From assembly GCF_001510715.1 (NCBI RefSeq), contig NZ_LMTJ01000010.1:199600-263599 (forward strand): a stretch of 64,000 nt of DNA, given 5' to 3'. Both the position numbers and the translations under genes were made by a program. Source of the stretch: Bacillus sp. FJAT-29814 (GTDB taxonomy: Bacteria > Bacillota > Bacilli > Bacillales > Cytobacillaceae). The notes below the pieces were generated by a model. The model worked only from the letters and a program-made list of their open reading frames with translations, searched no databases and had not been told where the DNA came from. Each line of letters opens with the position of its first letter. Within the stretch, counting starts at the first letter, position 1. This document shows, in pieces, positions 53,030 to 62,442 of the stretch.

Positions 53030-53824
53030 ATGATAGCCAGCATGTGGGTGAACAAAAAGGTAAAACTATTTTTCAGTTTGATCTTGGTCTGCTTTTTAGC
53101 AGCTTGTGCCGAGAAGGAGCAGCTGGCCGACGGATCTAAACTGATAAATAAACATCAATTTGTGTTTGCTGCCTCTGGTGAGTTCAAACCATTTAGTTAT
53201 ATGAACAATGATCTCACTATGGCAGGCTTCGATATTGAGGTTGGCGAAGCCATTGCCAAAGAACTGGGCCTTAAGCCGGTTCAGAAACGGATCAAATTTA
53301 AAGGGATTGTTGAAGGGGTCAAAACCGGACGTGCGGATGCAGCCGTTGCCAGCCACACGATTAATCCGCAGCGGAGCAAGCATGTGTCCTTCAGTACTCC
53401 CTACTATTATTCCGGTCCGCAAATCTTCACCAGACCCGACAGTCCAATTAAGACGGTCAAAGATTTAGCGGGGAAAGAAGTTGCTGTAGCAAAGGGTTCT
53501 ACCTATGCCGATACCGCTTCCAACTATACAGACAAAATTAAAACATATGACAGTGATATTACGGCTTTAAAAGCGTTAAGCAGCGGACGGCATGATGCGG
53601 TCATCACAGACTTTGTCACCGGGAAAAATGCGGCAAAGGAAGGATTTGAGATTAACGGGCAGCAGTTAATTAATCGCAGTGAACAAGCGATTGTGCTTCC
53701 CCAGGATAACCCCAAACTTTTGAAGCGTGTAAACCAAGCGCTAGAACAGCTTCGGGAAAATGGGACACTAGCCCGGATCAGCATCAAATATTTTGGTGAG
53801 GACATTACCAAAAAACCTGAATAA
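53030..53824 (+). CDS. Amino acid ABC transporter substrate-binding lipoprotein
   Basis: 264 aa. Lipobox LAAC with Cys26 after a hydrophobic signal. An SBP_bac_3 domain follows (FVFAASGEFKPFSYMNN, MAGFDIEVGEAIAKELG, VAVAKGSTYADTA, NGTLARISIKYFGEDI). It binds a polar amino acid or cystine. The ATG has GAGGGAAAGG upstream. It is the first of three co-directional genes forming a complete importer. Confidence 0.92.
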   Translation: MIASMWVNKKVKLFFSLILVCFLAACAEKEQLADGSKLINKHQFVFAASGEFKPFSYMNNDLTMAGFDIEVGEAIAKELGLKPVQKRIKFKGIVEGVKTGRADAAVASHTINPQRSKHVSFSTPYYYSGPQIFTRPDSPIKTVKDLAGKEVAVAKGSTYADTASNYTDKIKTYDSDITALKALSSGRHDAVITDFVTGKNAAKEGFEINGQQLINRSEQAIVLPQDNPKLLKRVNQALEQLRENGTLARISIKYFGEDITKKPE

Positions 53825-53857
53825 ATCACCACCATGTACAGAAAGGAAGTAGGTACA

Positions 53858-54523
53858 TTGCCGAGTTTTTCACATTTTTTTCAAACATTAACGGAAACAA
53901 AAGGTGTATTCATAAAAGCGATGATTTTAACTTTAGAGCTGACGGCTGTTTCCATCCTAATCGGGATCGTCATCGGACTTTTCTTTGCCTTATTAAAAAT
54001 CTCTAAAATAAAAATTTTGGAATTCTTTTCCGATACATATATCTACTTAGTCCGCGGAACACCGCTGATTGTGCAAATATTTATCCTCTACTTCGGAATT
54101 AGCGGGATTTTCCTCCTCCCGGATTTCTGGGCCGCTTCACTTGCCCTGGCCTTACATAATGGAGCCTATATTGCCGAAATCTTTCGTGGAACGATTCAGG
54201 CAGTCGACAAGGGGCAGATGGAGGCAGGCCGCTCATTAGGGATGACAAAAGCGCTGACATTAAGGAGGATCATACTTCCGCAGGCATTCCGCCGGGCGCT
54301 GCCGCCATTAGGCAACCAATTTATCATCGGTTTAAAAGATTCTTCGTTAGCTGCGTTTATCTCCATGAATGAGTTGTTCAATGTGGCGACAACATTAGGG
54401 TCCAATAATTTTGATGAAATGACTTATTTACTAATTGTAGCAGTTTACTATTTATTGCTGGTGGCGCTGCTGACATTTGTAGTGAATCGATTTGAACAGA
54501 AGCTTGCAGTAAGTGATAGATAG
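53858..54523 (+). CDS. Amino acid ABC transporter permease
   Basis: I start at TTG 53858, with AAAGGAAGT upstream; ATG 53834 has no site. 221 aa, about five membrane segments. His/Glu/Gln-type motif LVRGTPLIVQIFILYFG and coupling loop EAGRSLGMTKALTLRRIILPQAF. It forms a homodimeric channel with the neighbouring binding protein and ATPase. Confidence 0.92.
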   Translation: MPSFSHFFQTLTETKGVFIKAMILTLELTAVSILIGIVIGLFFALLKISKIKILEFFSDTYIYLVRGTPLIVQIFILYFGISGIFLLPDFWAASLALALHNGAYIAEIFRGTIQAVDKGQMEAGRSLGMTKALTLRRIILPQAFRRALPPLGNQFIIGLKDSSLAAFISMNELFNVATTLGSNNFDEMTYLLIVAVYYLLLVALLTFVVNRFEQKLAVSDR

Positions 54524-54535
54524 GAGGCGAGGACA

Positions 54536-55279
54536 TTGGAAACAAAAGAAATGATTAAAATCAATCATCTAAATAAGTCATTTGGAGACTTGCATGTTTT
54601 AAAAAATATTAATATGACAGTATATGAAAGTGATGTCGTTTGTTTAGTAGGAGCGAGCGGCTCGGGGAAAAGTACCCTCCTTCGCTGTTTGAACTTTTTA
54701 GAAAAAATGGATAACGGAAACATTATTATTGAAGGAAATGAAATCGACCCTGCTACTGATAACCTTAATAAGATTAGGGAAAAGGTAGGAATGGTGTTTC
54801 AACATTTCAATTTATTCCCGCACAAAACCGTTCTCGAAAATATCATTGAAGCACCCATCATGGTAAAGGGCGCTGCCAAAGAGAAAGCCATCATCAAAGC
54901 AAAACAATTACTGAATAAAGTAGGCTTGGAGGATAAGTCAAATGTCTATCCTAGTAAACTATCAGGCGGACAAAAACAACGGGTGGCGATTGCCAGAGCA
55001 CTCGCGATGGAACCGGACATCATGCTTTTTGATGAGCCAACCTCGGCACTTGACCCCGAGCTTGTGGGCGAGGTATTAACAACCATGAAAGAGCTGGCTG
55101 AAGAGGGAATGACTATGGTTGTCGTTACCCATGAAATGGGCTTTGCCAAAGAAGTGGCGGATTGGATTGTCTATATGCACGATGGAAAAATTGTTGAGCG
55201 CGGCACCCCGGAGCAATTTTTCAACCATCCGAAAGAGGAGCGAACACAGGAGTTTTTAAAGACAACTATGCTCAAATAA
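54536..55279 (+). CDS. Polar amino acid ABC transporter ATP-binding protein
   Basis: 247 aa, TTG start with AGGAGGCG upstream. Walker A GASGSGKSTLLR at about 40, VFQHFNLFPHKT (Q-loop), signature LSGGQKQR, and Walker B IMLFDEPTSALDPE are all intact. The GlnQ/TcyC type. It begins 12 bases after the permease and completes the importer. Cystine or glutamine are plausible substrates. Confidence 0.93.
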   Translation: METKEMIKINHLNKSFGDLHVLKNINMTVYESDVVCLVGASGSGKSTLLRCLNFLEKMDNGNIIIEGNEIDPATDNLNKIREKVGMVFQHFNLFPHKTVLENIIEAPIMVKGAAKEKAIIKAKQLLNKVGLEDKSNVYPSKLSGGQKQRVAIARALAMEPDIMLFDEPTSALDPELVGEVLTTMKELAEEGMTMVVVTHEMGFAKEVADWIVYMHDGKIVERGTPEQFFNHPKEERTQEFLKTTMLK

Positions 55280-55288
55280 ATATACAAG

Positions 55289-55314
55289 GCCCTGCCCATA
55301 TGATTGGGCGGGGC
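55289..55314 (+). terminator. GC-rich hairpin after the amino acid ABC operon
   Basis: 10-bp stem GCCCTGCCCA / TGGGCGGGGC with one G-T pair, 6-base loop, no T-run, so a weak or factor-dependent terminator. Confidence 0.5.
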
Positions 55315-55393
55315 TGGAGTCGAGGGTGACGTATTATTCCGATTGAAACACTTCATTGAACAGGGCAAGCGGAACACTTATATAAAATTGCTT

Positions 55394-56416
55394 TTACCTC
55401 AAAAAAGGCTGACGGGACTTTAGATATTGTAAAACGCGGTACGTCATATAGGATAAAGTAAAGACAAGTAAGGCGTCCAATATGTTCCACAAAAGGTTAT
55501 GAGAGAGGTGCGCCAATCCGAGTGAGTTGAACAAAATGTCCACAATATCAATCAATAGAACATGGATGGCATAGATCCCCAAAGCGTTGCCACCTATTTT
55601 GGTAATCGGCTGGCCCTTTCCAAGGCGCGGGTAATGGATGATGAATAAAAATAACATCACAGTTAGGAATATGGTCGATAAAAAGTATTCACCATGTTTC
55701 GCAGACAATTGCTTTTCCAGCCAATATCCCTCCATAGCCTGAAGCACAAAGAAGAAACCGAGCAGCAGAAAGTACGTCCGTTTTTCCCACCTAATAGATT
55801 GAATGAAAGGCAATGCACTGGCAAATGAGAATCCCATGGTTGTATAAAATAAACCAATAAACAGGGCATCCCGGGTGGACAATGTAATTTCAAAGAAAAG
55901 AGAATAGGATTGTCCAAATAGACCTGCTATATTTAAACAAAGGCTAAGGAACAAGAGCAACGATATTTTTTTTAGCTTAAAAAAGAGGTATACAGCAGCC
56001 GTACTCCATGCTAGGGAAATAACAAACCACAATTGGTATCCGCTTGTACCGTGTCCATAATAAAACAGATTGAGAGCTGTCAATCCATCAATGAACTTGG
56101 CTAACTCGTGTTTCACGTCTCCGCTGCTCAAAGAAATCCGCATCACATCATAAAGGATATAAAACAAAAGCCAACTGACATAAATTTTCAGCAGTTTTGT
56201 TACATACCTTTTAAAATATTCTATTGATTTGGTATGATGGATGACTTTGAGACCAAACAAGAACCCTGAAGCAGCAAAGAAAAAGGGGACGGCAAACCTG
56301 GAAAAGTTATCAAGAAGAAAGAACCCAAGCTTATCGTCACTTGGGAAAGTATGAATGACCACAACCGCCGCAATCGCAAAAAATTTAACAAAATCAATCG
56401 CAAAGTTTCTCTCCAT
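55394..56416 (-). CDS. Acyltransferase-3 family membrane protein
   Basis: 340 aa, about ten membrane segments. The N-terminus (RNFAIDFVKFFAIAAVVVIHTFP) carries the family His near residue 21; FAASGFLFGLKV follows. These enzymes move acyl groups onto cell-surface sugars. The nearby glycosyltransferase and UDP-glucose dehydrogenase suggest glycolipid or exopolysaccharide modification. Confidence 0.85.
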   Translation of the reverse strand: MERNFAIDFVKFFAIAAVVVIHTFPSDDKLGFFLLDNFSRFAVPFFFAASGFLFGLKVIHHTKSIEYFKRYVTKLLKIYVSWLLFYILYDVMRISLSSGDVKHELAKFIDGLTALNLFYYGHGTSGYQLWFVISLAWSTAAVYLFFKLKKISLLLFLSLCLNIAGLFGQSYSLFFEITLSTRDALFIGLFYTTMGFSFASALPFIQSIRWEKRTYFLLLGFFFVLQAMEGYWLEKQLSAKHGEYFLSTIFLTVMLFLFIIHYPRLGKGQPITKIGGNALGIYAIHVLLIDIVDILFNSLGLAHLSHNLLWNILDALLVFTLSYMTYRVLQYLKSRQPFLR

Positions 56417-56496
56417 CGATCCGCCCTCAATCTCCTGGTTCTACTGACAATCAGTCCTACTAGTATCTCCTAAAAATTAAACTTTTTATTAGCTGC

Positions 56497-57639
56497 TTAG
56501 GCATATTTTCGTTCGTTCTGTTCTTCGATAACCTCTGTGTACTGCCAAATTAGATTTTCAAAAATACGGTTCCAACTTTGTGTTAGCGCATAGTTTCTCC
56601 CGGCCATCCCCATTTGCTTTCTAATGGAACTATTATTAATAAGATGAATAATCGCTTTTGTAAATTCTTCTACATTCCCCGGGGTGCATAAAATTCCGTT
56701 TTCACCAGATTTAATAATATTTTTTACACCGCCCGAATTCGCGCCAATCACAGGAATGCCACTGGCAAGTGCCTCAAGAACAACATTTCCGAATGTTTCA
56801 GTCGAAGAAGGAAAAACAAATAGGTCGGATGCGGAATAGGCTTGAGCTAAACTTTTTCCATTTAGGTAGCCTGTAAAAATGACGTTAGTTGGTGCTTGAG
56901 CTTCGAGTTTTTCACGTAGTGGACCATCCCCAATGATCAACCACTGTATTTTTTCATTTAATTCTGCGGGCATAGATTTTGCCACAGCTAGAAGCGTTTC
57001 CGGATCTTTTTCTGGCGCTAGCCTGCCAACGTAAGTCAGCAGGTGCTTTCCTTGAGAACGGTAGAGACTTTTGACGGCCACAGTATCATAATCAGGGTGG
57101 AAAAGCTTACAGTCTACGCCTCTAGGAAAAATCTCTAAATTGGTAAATCCGTGCTGTTTTAGCTGCTGGTACGTATCAATGGAGGGAACAAATATTTTTT
57201 CAAAAGGTCGATGGAACCAATGCATATATTTCCAAACAATTTTTGAAAGATAGGGCATTCCATAGTACTGTAAGTAACGGTCGAAATTGGTGTGATAGGA
57301 ACCGACAAGAGGAATGTTACATTTTTTTGCAAGATAAACACCGCAAAGTCCGATGGAAAAAGGAGTGGCAACATGGATTAAATCCGGAGAAAAATCCTCA
57401 ACGATTGACTTGATTTCGAGAAGATTTGGTACAGCCAAGCGACATTCAGGATATAAGAAAAACGGCAGGCTCGTAAATCGGTGAATATGGGCCGATATAT
57501 ATTCTTCCCCATTGGAAGTTGGGGCAAAGACTTTAAAGGTGATTTTTTGCTCGGCAAAATAATTTGTCAATCGTTTAAGGGTCTGGGCAACACCATTGAT
57601 GTCAGGATCAAATGTATCTGTGAAAATGGCAATCTTCAT
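56497..57639 (-). CDS. GT4-family glycosyltransferase
   Basis: 380 aa, GT-B fold. The start MKIAIFTDTFDPDINGVAQTL is typical of GT4 enzymes of the MgtA/PimB kind. Motifs VGSYHTNFDRYL, FPRGVDCKLFHPD, VGRLAPEKDPETLL and the donor-binding FPSSTETFGNVVLEALASG are complete. It probably adds glucose, mannose or glucuronate to a diacylglycerol or wall polymer. It is 30 bases after ugd and co-transcribed; UDP-glucuronate may be its donor. Confidence 0.9.
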   Translation of the reverse strand: MKIAIFTDTFDPDINGVAQTLKRLTNYFAEQKITFKVFAPTSNGEEYISAHIHRFTSLPFFLYPECRLAVPNLLEIKSIVEDFSPDLIHVATPFSIGLCGVYLAKKCNIPLVGSYHTNFDRYLQYYGMPYLSKIVWKYMHWFHRPFEKIFVPSIDTYQQLKQHGFTNLEIFPRGVDCKLFHPDYDTVAVKSLYRSQGKHLLTYVGRLAPEKDPETLLAVAKSMPAELNEKIQWLIIGDGPLREKLEAQAPTNVIFTGYLNGKSLAQAYSASDLFVFPSSTETFGNVVLEALASGIPVIGANSGGVKNIIKSGENGILCTPGNVEEFTKAIIHLINNSSIRKQMGMAGRNYALTQSWNRIFENLIWQYTEVIEEQNERKYA

Positions 57640-57669
57640 ATCATCCCTCCTCCTTAAAAATGCAGCATT

Positions 57670-58995
57670 TTATCTATTAACAAGACTTTTTTTAATAATA
57701 GCGCGCCTTCCTATTGATAGATACGTAATCCAATGCTTTTGAATTTCTTCAAGCACGTAGCAATTTCGCCCATCAATGATGATCGGGTTTTTCATAAAGG
57801 AAGGAAATATTTCAAGTGGGGCATATTTAATTTGGTCCCATTCTGTGGCGATAATCGCCAGTTCGGCTTCGTGAAGTGCAAATCTAAGATCATAGGCGTA
57901 TTCAATCATATCGCCAAACATGCGTTGTGCGTTTGGAATTGCTGCCGGATCATAAGCTCTAATAATGGCTCCTTCATTGAGCAGTTCGTTTACAATCCTA
58001 ATCGAGGCTGAACCGCGGATATCATCCGTATCAGGCTTGAATGCCAATCCAAGCAATGCAATTTTTTTACCTTGTAACGAGCCTATCGTTTCTTTTGCCA
58101 TCAAAACAGGCAAGGATTGTTGCCGATTATTGACGTTAATGACAGCCTCTAGTAAATCAAAATGATGTTCAACATCATTGGCAATTCCTAAAAGTGCTTT
58201 TGTATCTTTAGGGAAACAAGACCCGCCATAACCAATTCCTGCCCTAAGAAAGTCAGGACCTATCCGTTTATCGAGCCCGACTCCAAACGCCACTTCCTCA
58301 ATATCAGCACCGACCTTTTGGCATAGGTTGGCAATTTCGTTAATAAAACTAATTTTCGTTGCCAAAAAAGCGTTGGAAGCATACTTGATCATTTCTGCAC
58401 TCCTAATATCCGTTGTAATGACCGGAATATTTAAGGGTTGGTACACTTTTTTCAAAATTGAAGCTGCCTCAAGATTATCGGTGCCGATTACGATTCGGTC
58501 GCCATGGAAAAAATCATGAACAGCTGAGCCTTCCCGAAGAAATTCAGGATTTGAAACCACCTCGACACGAAGAGTCGGAGCCTTTTGATTGTCGATCATC
58601 CGTTGAATAACGTCGTTTGTTCCGACTGGCACAGTACTTTTTGTGCAAATAATGACGTCATTTTCAATATAGTGAGCTATTTGTTGGGCAACCTCATGGA
58701 TATATTTGAGTTCTACTGAACCACCGGGCATCTCAGGGGTTCCTACGGCAATAAAAATGATTTCAGTAGTTGAATAGGCAAGCTGAGGGTCAACTGTAAA
58801 GGCTAATTTGCCGTTTTGAAGATTTTTTGCCAAAAGGTGTTCAAGCCCTGGCTCGTAAATGGGCAAACGATTGTTTTGAAGAGAGTCAATTTTCTTCTTT
58901 TGAATGTCTATGCATGTGACCTGATGTCCTAATTCAGCCAAACAAGCACTCGTAACCAATCCCACATATCCTGCTCCAGCAACGGTAATTTTCAT
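57670..58995 (-). CDS. ugd: UDP-glucose 6-dehydrogenase
   Basis: 441 aa. NAD-binding GAGYVGLVTSACLAELGH at the N-terminus, catalytic Cys260 in GYGGSCFPKDT, Lys in the conserved NAFLATKISFINEIAN and LGLAFKPDTDDIRGS near residue 325. It oxidises UDP-glucose to UDP-glucuronate with two NAD. With the next glycosyltransferase it forms a two-gene unit for glucuronate-containing glycans, such as teichuronic acid or glucuronyl lipids. Confidence 0.94.
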   Translation of the reverse strand: MKITVAGAGYVGLVTSACLAELGHQVTCIDIQKKKIDSLQNNRLPIYEPGLEHLLAKNLQNGKLAFTVDPQLAYSTTEIIFIAVGTPEMPGGSVELKYIHEVAQQIAHYIENDVIICTKSTVPVGTNDVIQRMIDNQKAPTLRVEVVSNPEFLREGSAVHDFFHGDRIVIGTDNLEAASILKKVYQPLNIPVITTDIRSAEMIKYASNAFLATKISFINEIANLCQKVGADIEEVAFGVGLDKRIGPDFLRAGIGYGGSCFPKDTKALLGIANDVEHHFDLLEAVINVNNRQQSLPVLMAKETIGSLQGKKIALLGLAFKPDTDDIRGSASIRIVNELLNEGAIIRAYDPAAIPNAQRMFGDMIEYAYDLRFALHEAELAIIATEWDQIKYAPLEIFPSFMKNPIIIDGRNCYVLEEIQKHWITYLSIGRRAIIKKSLVNR

Positions 58996-59243
58996 GGAAT
59001 CCCCCCTAAGGTAGCTTACTTAAAATATAGTAGGAAAATAAGGATTTTATCTAAACTTGGTGTAAAAAGTGTGTAAAGACTTCATTAACGTTAGCTTCGT
59101 TTTGTCTATCAACCTTTAATTTTTTACAAAAATATATAGTGAATTTACAAATACTCCATAAATTTAAAATATTCATATTCTATACTTCTACTAAATGTCT
59201 AAATTTGTAGAAAAAGTTGGTAGGATGAGAAGGAGGAAATGGG

Positions 59244-61403
59244 ATGAAGAGAAATGAAACGTTCACTCGGTTCAGTAAGACTTTTTTAGCCAGTACTATA
59301 CTAGCTTCAGGCATCGGAATGAATATGCTTGATGCAAATGCAGCCACATCGATTCAAAATTCGATAGAGGTCAAAAAAATTGCTGGGTATAGCATGGGTT
59401 TACCAAATGAAGATGGTGGCGTTGCCGAAATTGTTAAATACAATGCTGATAACGAAAAATTTTACGCGATTAATGGATATGGTCAAACCATCGATATTGT
59501 TAGTCTTAAAGATTTAACCTCTTCTGAAACCGTCCAACAGCTGCAAAAAGAGAAATCTATCAATATTGCAGACGCGGTAAACGAGGGTACTTTTAAATAT
59601 GGAGACTTAACAAGTATTGATATTAACACGGCTCATGACATAATTGCTGCAACGGTTCAAGATGCTGATTATACAAAAAACGGAAAAATAATCGTCATGA
59701 ATTATGACGGAGAAATTCAAAAAACCTTCGAAACAGGTGTACAGCCAGATATGGTTAAAATATCAGCTGATGGAAAGTATATTTTATCAGCTGATGAAGC
59801 GGAACCGCGAGGGGGTCTTGATGCAGCAGACCCGGAAGGATCAGTAACGATTGTCGAAGTGGAAACGGGTAAAATAACCAAAGTAAAGTTTGATGACGAA
59901 AGTGTCATAGATGACGACGTTCATATTCGAAACAGTGGAACAAAAGCAGATGCTATTAAAGATTTGGAACCTGAATACATAGCTATTTCAAACGATGGTA
60001 AAAAAGCATTTGTTACATTACAAGAGAATAATGCGATTGCAACGATTGATATTGAAGCAGGGAAAGTATTATCTGTGAAATCTCTTGGATATAAGGACCA
60101 TTCTTTGCCTGGAAATGAAGTGGATGCTGCAAACAACGGAAAAATAGAATTTGAAAGACTTCCTATTTTAGGGTCTTATATGCCAGATGGCATTTCTTAT
60201 GCCAACATTGGCGGTACGGATTACCTGATTACTGCGAATGAGGGAGATGCAACGGAGTGGCCTGAAGAGGATCCGACGTTCATCAATGTAGCAAACTTTA
60301 AAGATGTAAAGGATACGATTACCCTTGACACGAATCTTTTTAAAGGGATGACAGCAGAAGAAGCACAAGCAGCATTTGATAAAATGAAAAGTTCCGATAA
60401 AGATTATGGGAAGCTTGAAGTATTAACGGATCGTGGAAATGATGCCATTTATACATTGGGCGGACGCTCATTCTCTATTTGGAAAGCCGATACGATGGAA
60501 CTCGTTTACGACAGCGGCAGTGACTTTGAAACGATTACAGCAGAGCGTTATCCAGCCTATTTTAACTGGTCGAATGATGATAATAAAATGGATAAGCGCA
60601 GTGCGAAAAAAGGGCCAGAACCTGAAGATGTAAAAGTCGGCATGATAGGCGATCAGCTTTATGCCTTTGTGGGACTTGAGAGAATTGGCGGCGTGATGAC
60701 CTATAACATTTCCAATCCAGAAAACGTCCAGTTTGTAAACTATATAAACAGCAGGGATTTTTCTCAAGCTGTTGCGGGCGATGTATCACCAGAAGGTCTT
60801 GAATTTATTGATGCTCATGTAAGTCCTACAGGGCGTCCGCTTGTTTTAGTCGGAAACGAGGTTAGCGGAACTGTTTCTGTTAATGAATTTCAAGTGGATC
60901 CTGTGAAACCTATCAAAGGAATTACACTAGACCAAACAAACGTTAGTCTTAAAGTGGGTGATACGGCAAAATTAACTGCGAGCATTTTGCCAGCTGACAC
61001 CACAGACAACAAGGAACTAACTTGGAAAAGCTCTAATGAAAAAATTGCAACGGTTACGCAGGATGGCAAGGTAACGGCAATCGCTGAAGGAAACGTAACC
61101 ATTACCGTTCAAACTAAAGATCGATCGCACTCAGCGACTGCTGCCATTACCGTTACGCAACAAACTCCAGCGGAGAAACCAAGCAGCCTGAATCAGGATG
61201 TGAATAAGAACGGAGACAGCTCGATTCCTTCGAAAAATAGTGCAGCCGGGTCCAATGCAAATGGAAATCAACTCCAAAATAATCAGTCTGGAAATGAACT
61301 TCCTAATACAGCAACAAACCATTTTAACCTTGTAGCAATCGGTTCTATTTTTGTGGTCTTAGGTGGAATTCTCTTACTTATAAGAAAGAGAAAAATAGTT
61401 TAA
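59244..61403 (+). CDS. LPxTG wall-anchored choice-of-anchor I / alkaline phosphatase-like protein
   Basis: 719 aa. Signal peptide (residues 1-33). A long beta-propeller-like domain (residues 40-560: YNADNEKFYAINGYGQTIDI, YIAISNDGKKAFVTLQENNA, DYLITANEGDATEWPEEDPT) is the choice-of-anchor I type. A Big_2 domain (KGITLDQTNVSLKVGDTAKL) covers about 570-645. A Pro/Asn/Ser-rich stalk, the sortase motif LPNTA at 686-690, a membrane span and a RKRKIV tail follow. It is exported and attached to the wall by a sortase. Its enzyme activity is not established. The ATG has AGGAGGAAATGG upstream. A terminator follows. Confidence 0.9.
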   Translation: MKRNETFTRFSKTFLASTILASGIGMNMLDANAATSIQNSIEVKKIAGYSMGLPNEDGGVAEIVKYNADNEKFYAINGYGQTIDIVSLKDLTSSETVQQLQKEKSINIADAVNEGTFKYGDLTSIDINTAHDIIAATVQDADYTKNGKIIVMNYDGEIQKTFETGVQPDMVKISADGKYILSADEAEPRGGLDAADPEGSVTIVEVETGKITKVKFDDESVIDDDVHIRNSGTKADAIKDLEPEYIAISNDGKKAFVTLQENNAIATIDIEAGKVLSVKSLGYKDHSLPGNEVDAANNGKIEFERLPILGSYMPDGISYANIGGTDYLITANEGDATEWPEEDPTFINVANFKDVKDTITLDTNLFKGMTAEEAQAAFDKMKSSDKDYGKLEVLTDRGNDAIYTLGGRSFSIWKADTMELVYDSGSDFETITAERYPAYFNWSNDDNKMDKRSAKKGPEPEDVKVGMIGDQLYAFVGLERIGGVMTYNISNPENVQFVNYINSRDFSQAVAGDVSPEGLEFIDAHVSPTGRPLVLVGNEVSGTVSVNEFQVDPVKPIKGITLDQTNVSLKVGDTAKLTASILPADTTDNKELTWKSSNEKIATVTQDGKVTAIAEGNVTITVQTKDRSHSATAAITVTQQTPAEKPSSLNQDVNKNGDSSIPSKNSAAGSNANGNQLQNNQSGNELPNTATNHFNLVAIGSIFVVLGGILLLIRKRKIV

Positions 61404-61417
61404 GAAGATCCAACCTA

Positions 61418-61458
61418 TTAAAAGGCTTAATCATCTTTTTGATTAAGCCTTTTAATTT
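61418..61458 (+). terminator. Terminator of the wall protein gene
   Basis: Perfect 15-bp stem (61418-61432 with 61441-61455), core AAGGCTTAATC/GATTAAGCCTT. Confidence 0.85.
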
Positions 61459-61521
61459 TGAGGAAAGTGCCAGTCACTCTGAATTGAGGGACCAACCTTC
61501 TCGTCTAACTTCCGCTTCAAA

Positions 61522-62202
61522 CTATAAAATATAGGAATACTTTACCTGAAGCGACGCATTTATTTTTAGTTTACCGGGCTGAATTGGCGTTCCCGCTTCA
61601 CTTTTTGCAAAAAGGGCAGGCTGCAGAGGAATGATTGGTGGTGTTTGGTTCAATTCCTGTATGGATAGTGGAACCTTATTTAGCTTTACACCCATTTCCC
61701 TCGTTAGTTCCACAGCTTTAAATTGCGCATCACTCAGAGCAAGTGCCAACGCCTGGCTGTAATAAATCTGCGGGTTTTTTACTTTAAATTCAATATTTGT
61801 AATGGTGTTTGCCCCATTCCTAACCGCTGTATCAACAATAAATCCCGTCCGTTCTATCTGATGGTTTTGGACTTGAAGCAAATGGACTACTCTATACCCC
61901 CGCAATGTTTGTTTGCCATTTTCGTAATCATAGACCATTTCGATTCGGTAATCAGCCGTTTTAATATTCTCCTTTGAAATCCCCGAGTTTATGAGTGACT
62001 GTATCACTTTAGTCGTTGTTTCATTATTTTCTTGTTGGGCGTTTGTAAGGTTCGGATCTTCAGAATTTACACCCATTGTAATAATGGACATATCTGGTGT
62101 TGCTGACACCGACCCTTCCCCTGTTAGTTCCAAAATATTTTGGTCATTTCTTGAAACAGAACCCCATACCGGCTGTGCCTGCCTCCATGGTTGATTATAC
62201 AT
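61522..62202 (-). CDS. SIMPL domain protein (DUF541)
   Basis: I start at ATG 62202, 9 bases after AAGGGA; the GTG at 62211 is too close. 226 aa. The pattern LTGEGSVSATPDMSIITMGVNSEDPNLTNAQQEN, seen in part as GEGSVSATPDMSIITMGV, then NIKTADYRIEMVYDYENGKQ and IEFKVKNPQIYYSQALALAL, is the SIMPL/BP26 fold. There is no signal peptide, unlike many relatives, so it may be cytoplasmic. Its function is unknown; relatives form rings and affect oxidative stress. Confidence 0.85.
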   Translation of the reverse strand: MYNQPWRQAQPVWGSVSRNDQNILELTGEGSVSATPDMSIITMGVNSEDPNLTNAQQENNETTTKVIQSLINSGISKENIKTADYRIEMVYDYENGKQTLRGYRVVHLLQVQNHQIERTGFIVDTAVRNGANTITNIEFKVKNPQIYYSQALALALSDAQFKAVELTREMGVKLNKVPLSIQELNQTPPIIPLQPALFAKSEAGTPIQPGKLKINASLQVKYSYIL

Positions 62203-62442
62203 TTGCCGCACTTCCCTTCATTGAAAATCCCTCCATATAGTGTATTAGAAAAATTTTAAAATAGATAACAAATCCCCGTTTCAAATTACTTCTGCCCGAC
62301 TAGTTATATATGGAGCTGATAAGTATAATAGTAAAGGATGCTGGATGACTTGATGTATGATTACCTTGTAGTCCATTCTCTGTTAATTAATGTCACGGCG
62401 GACTTCCTAGAAAAATAACTTTATCCATAAGGTGGCGATATC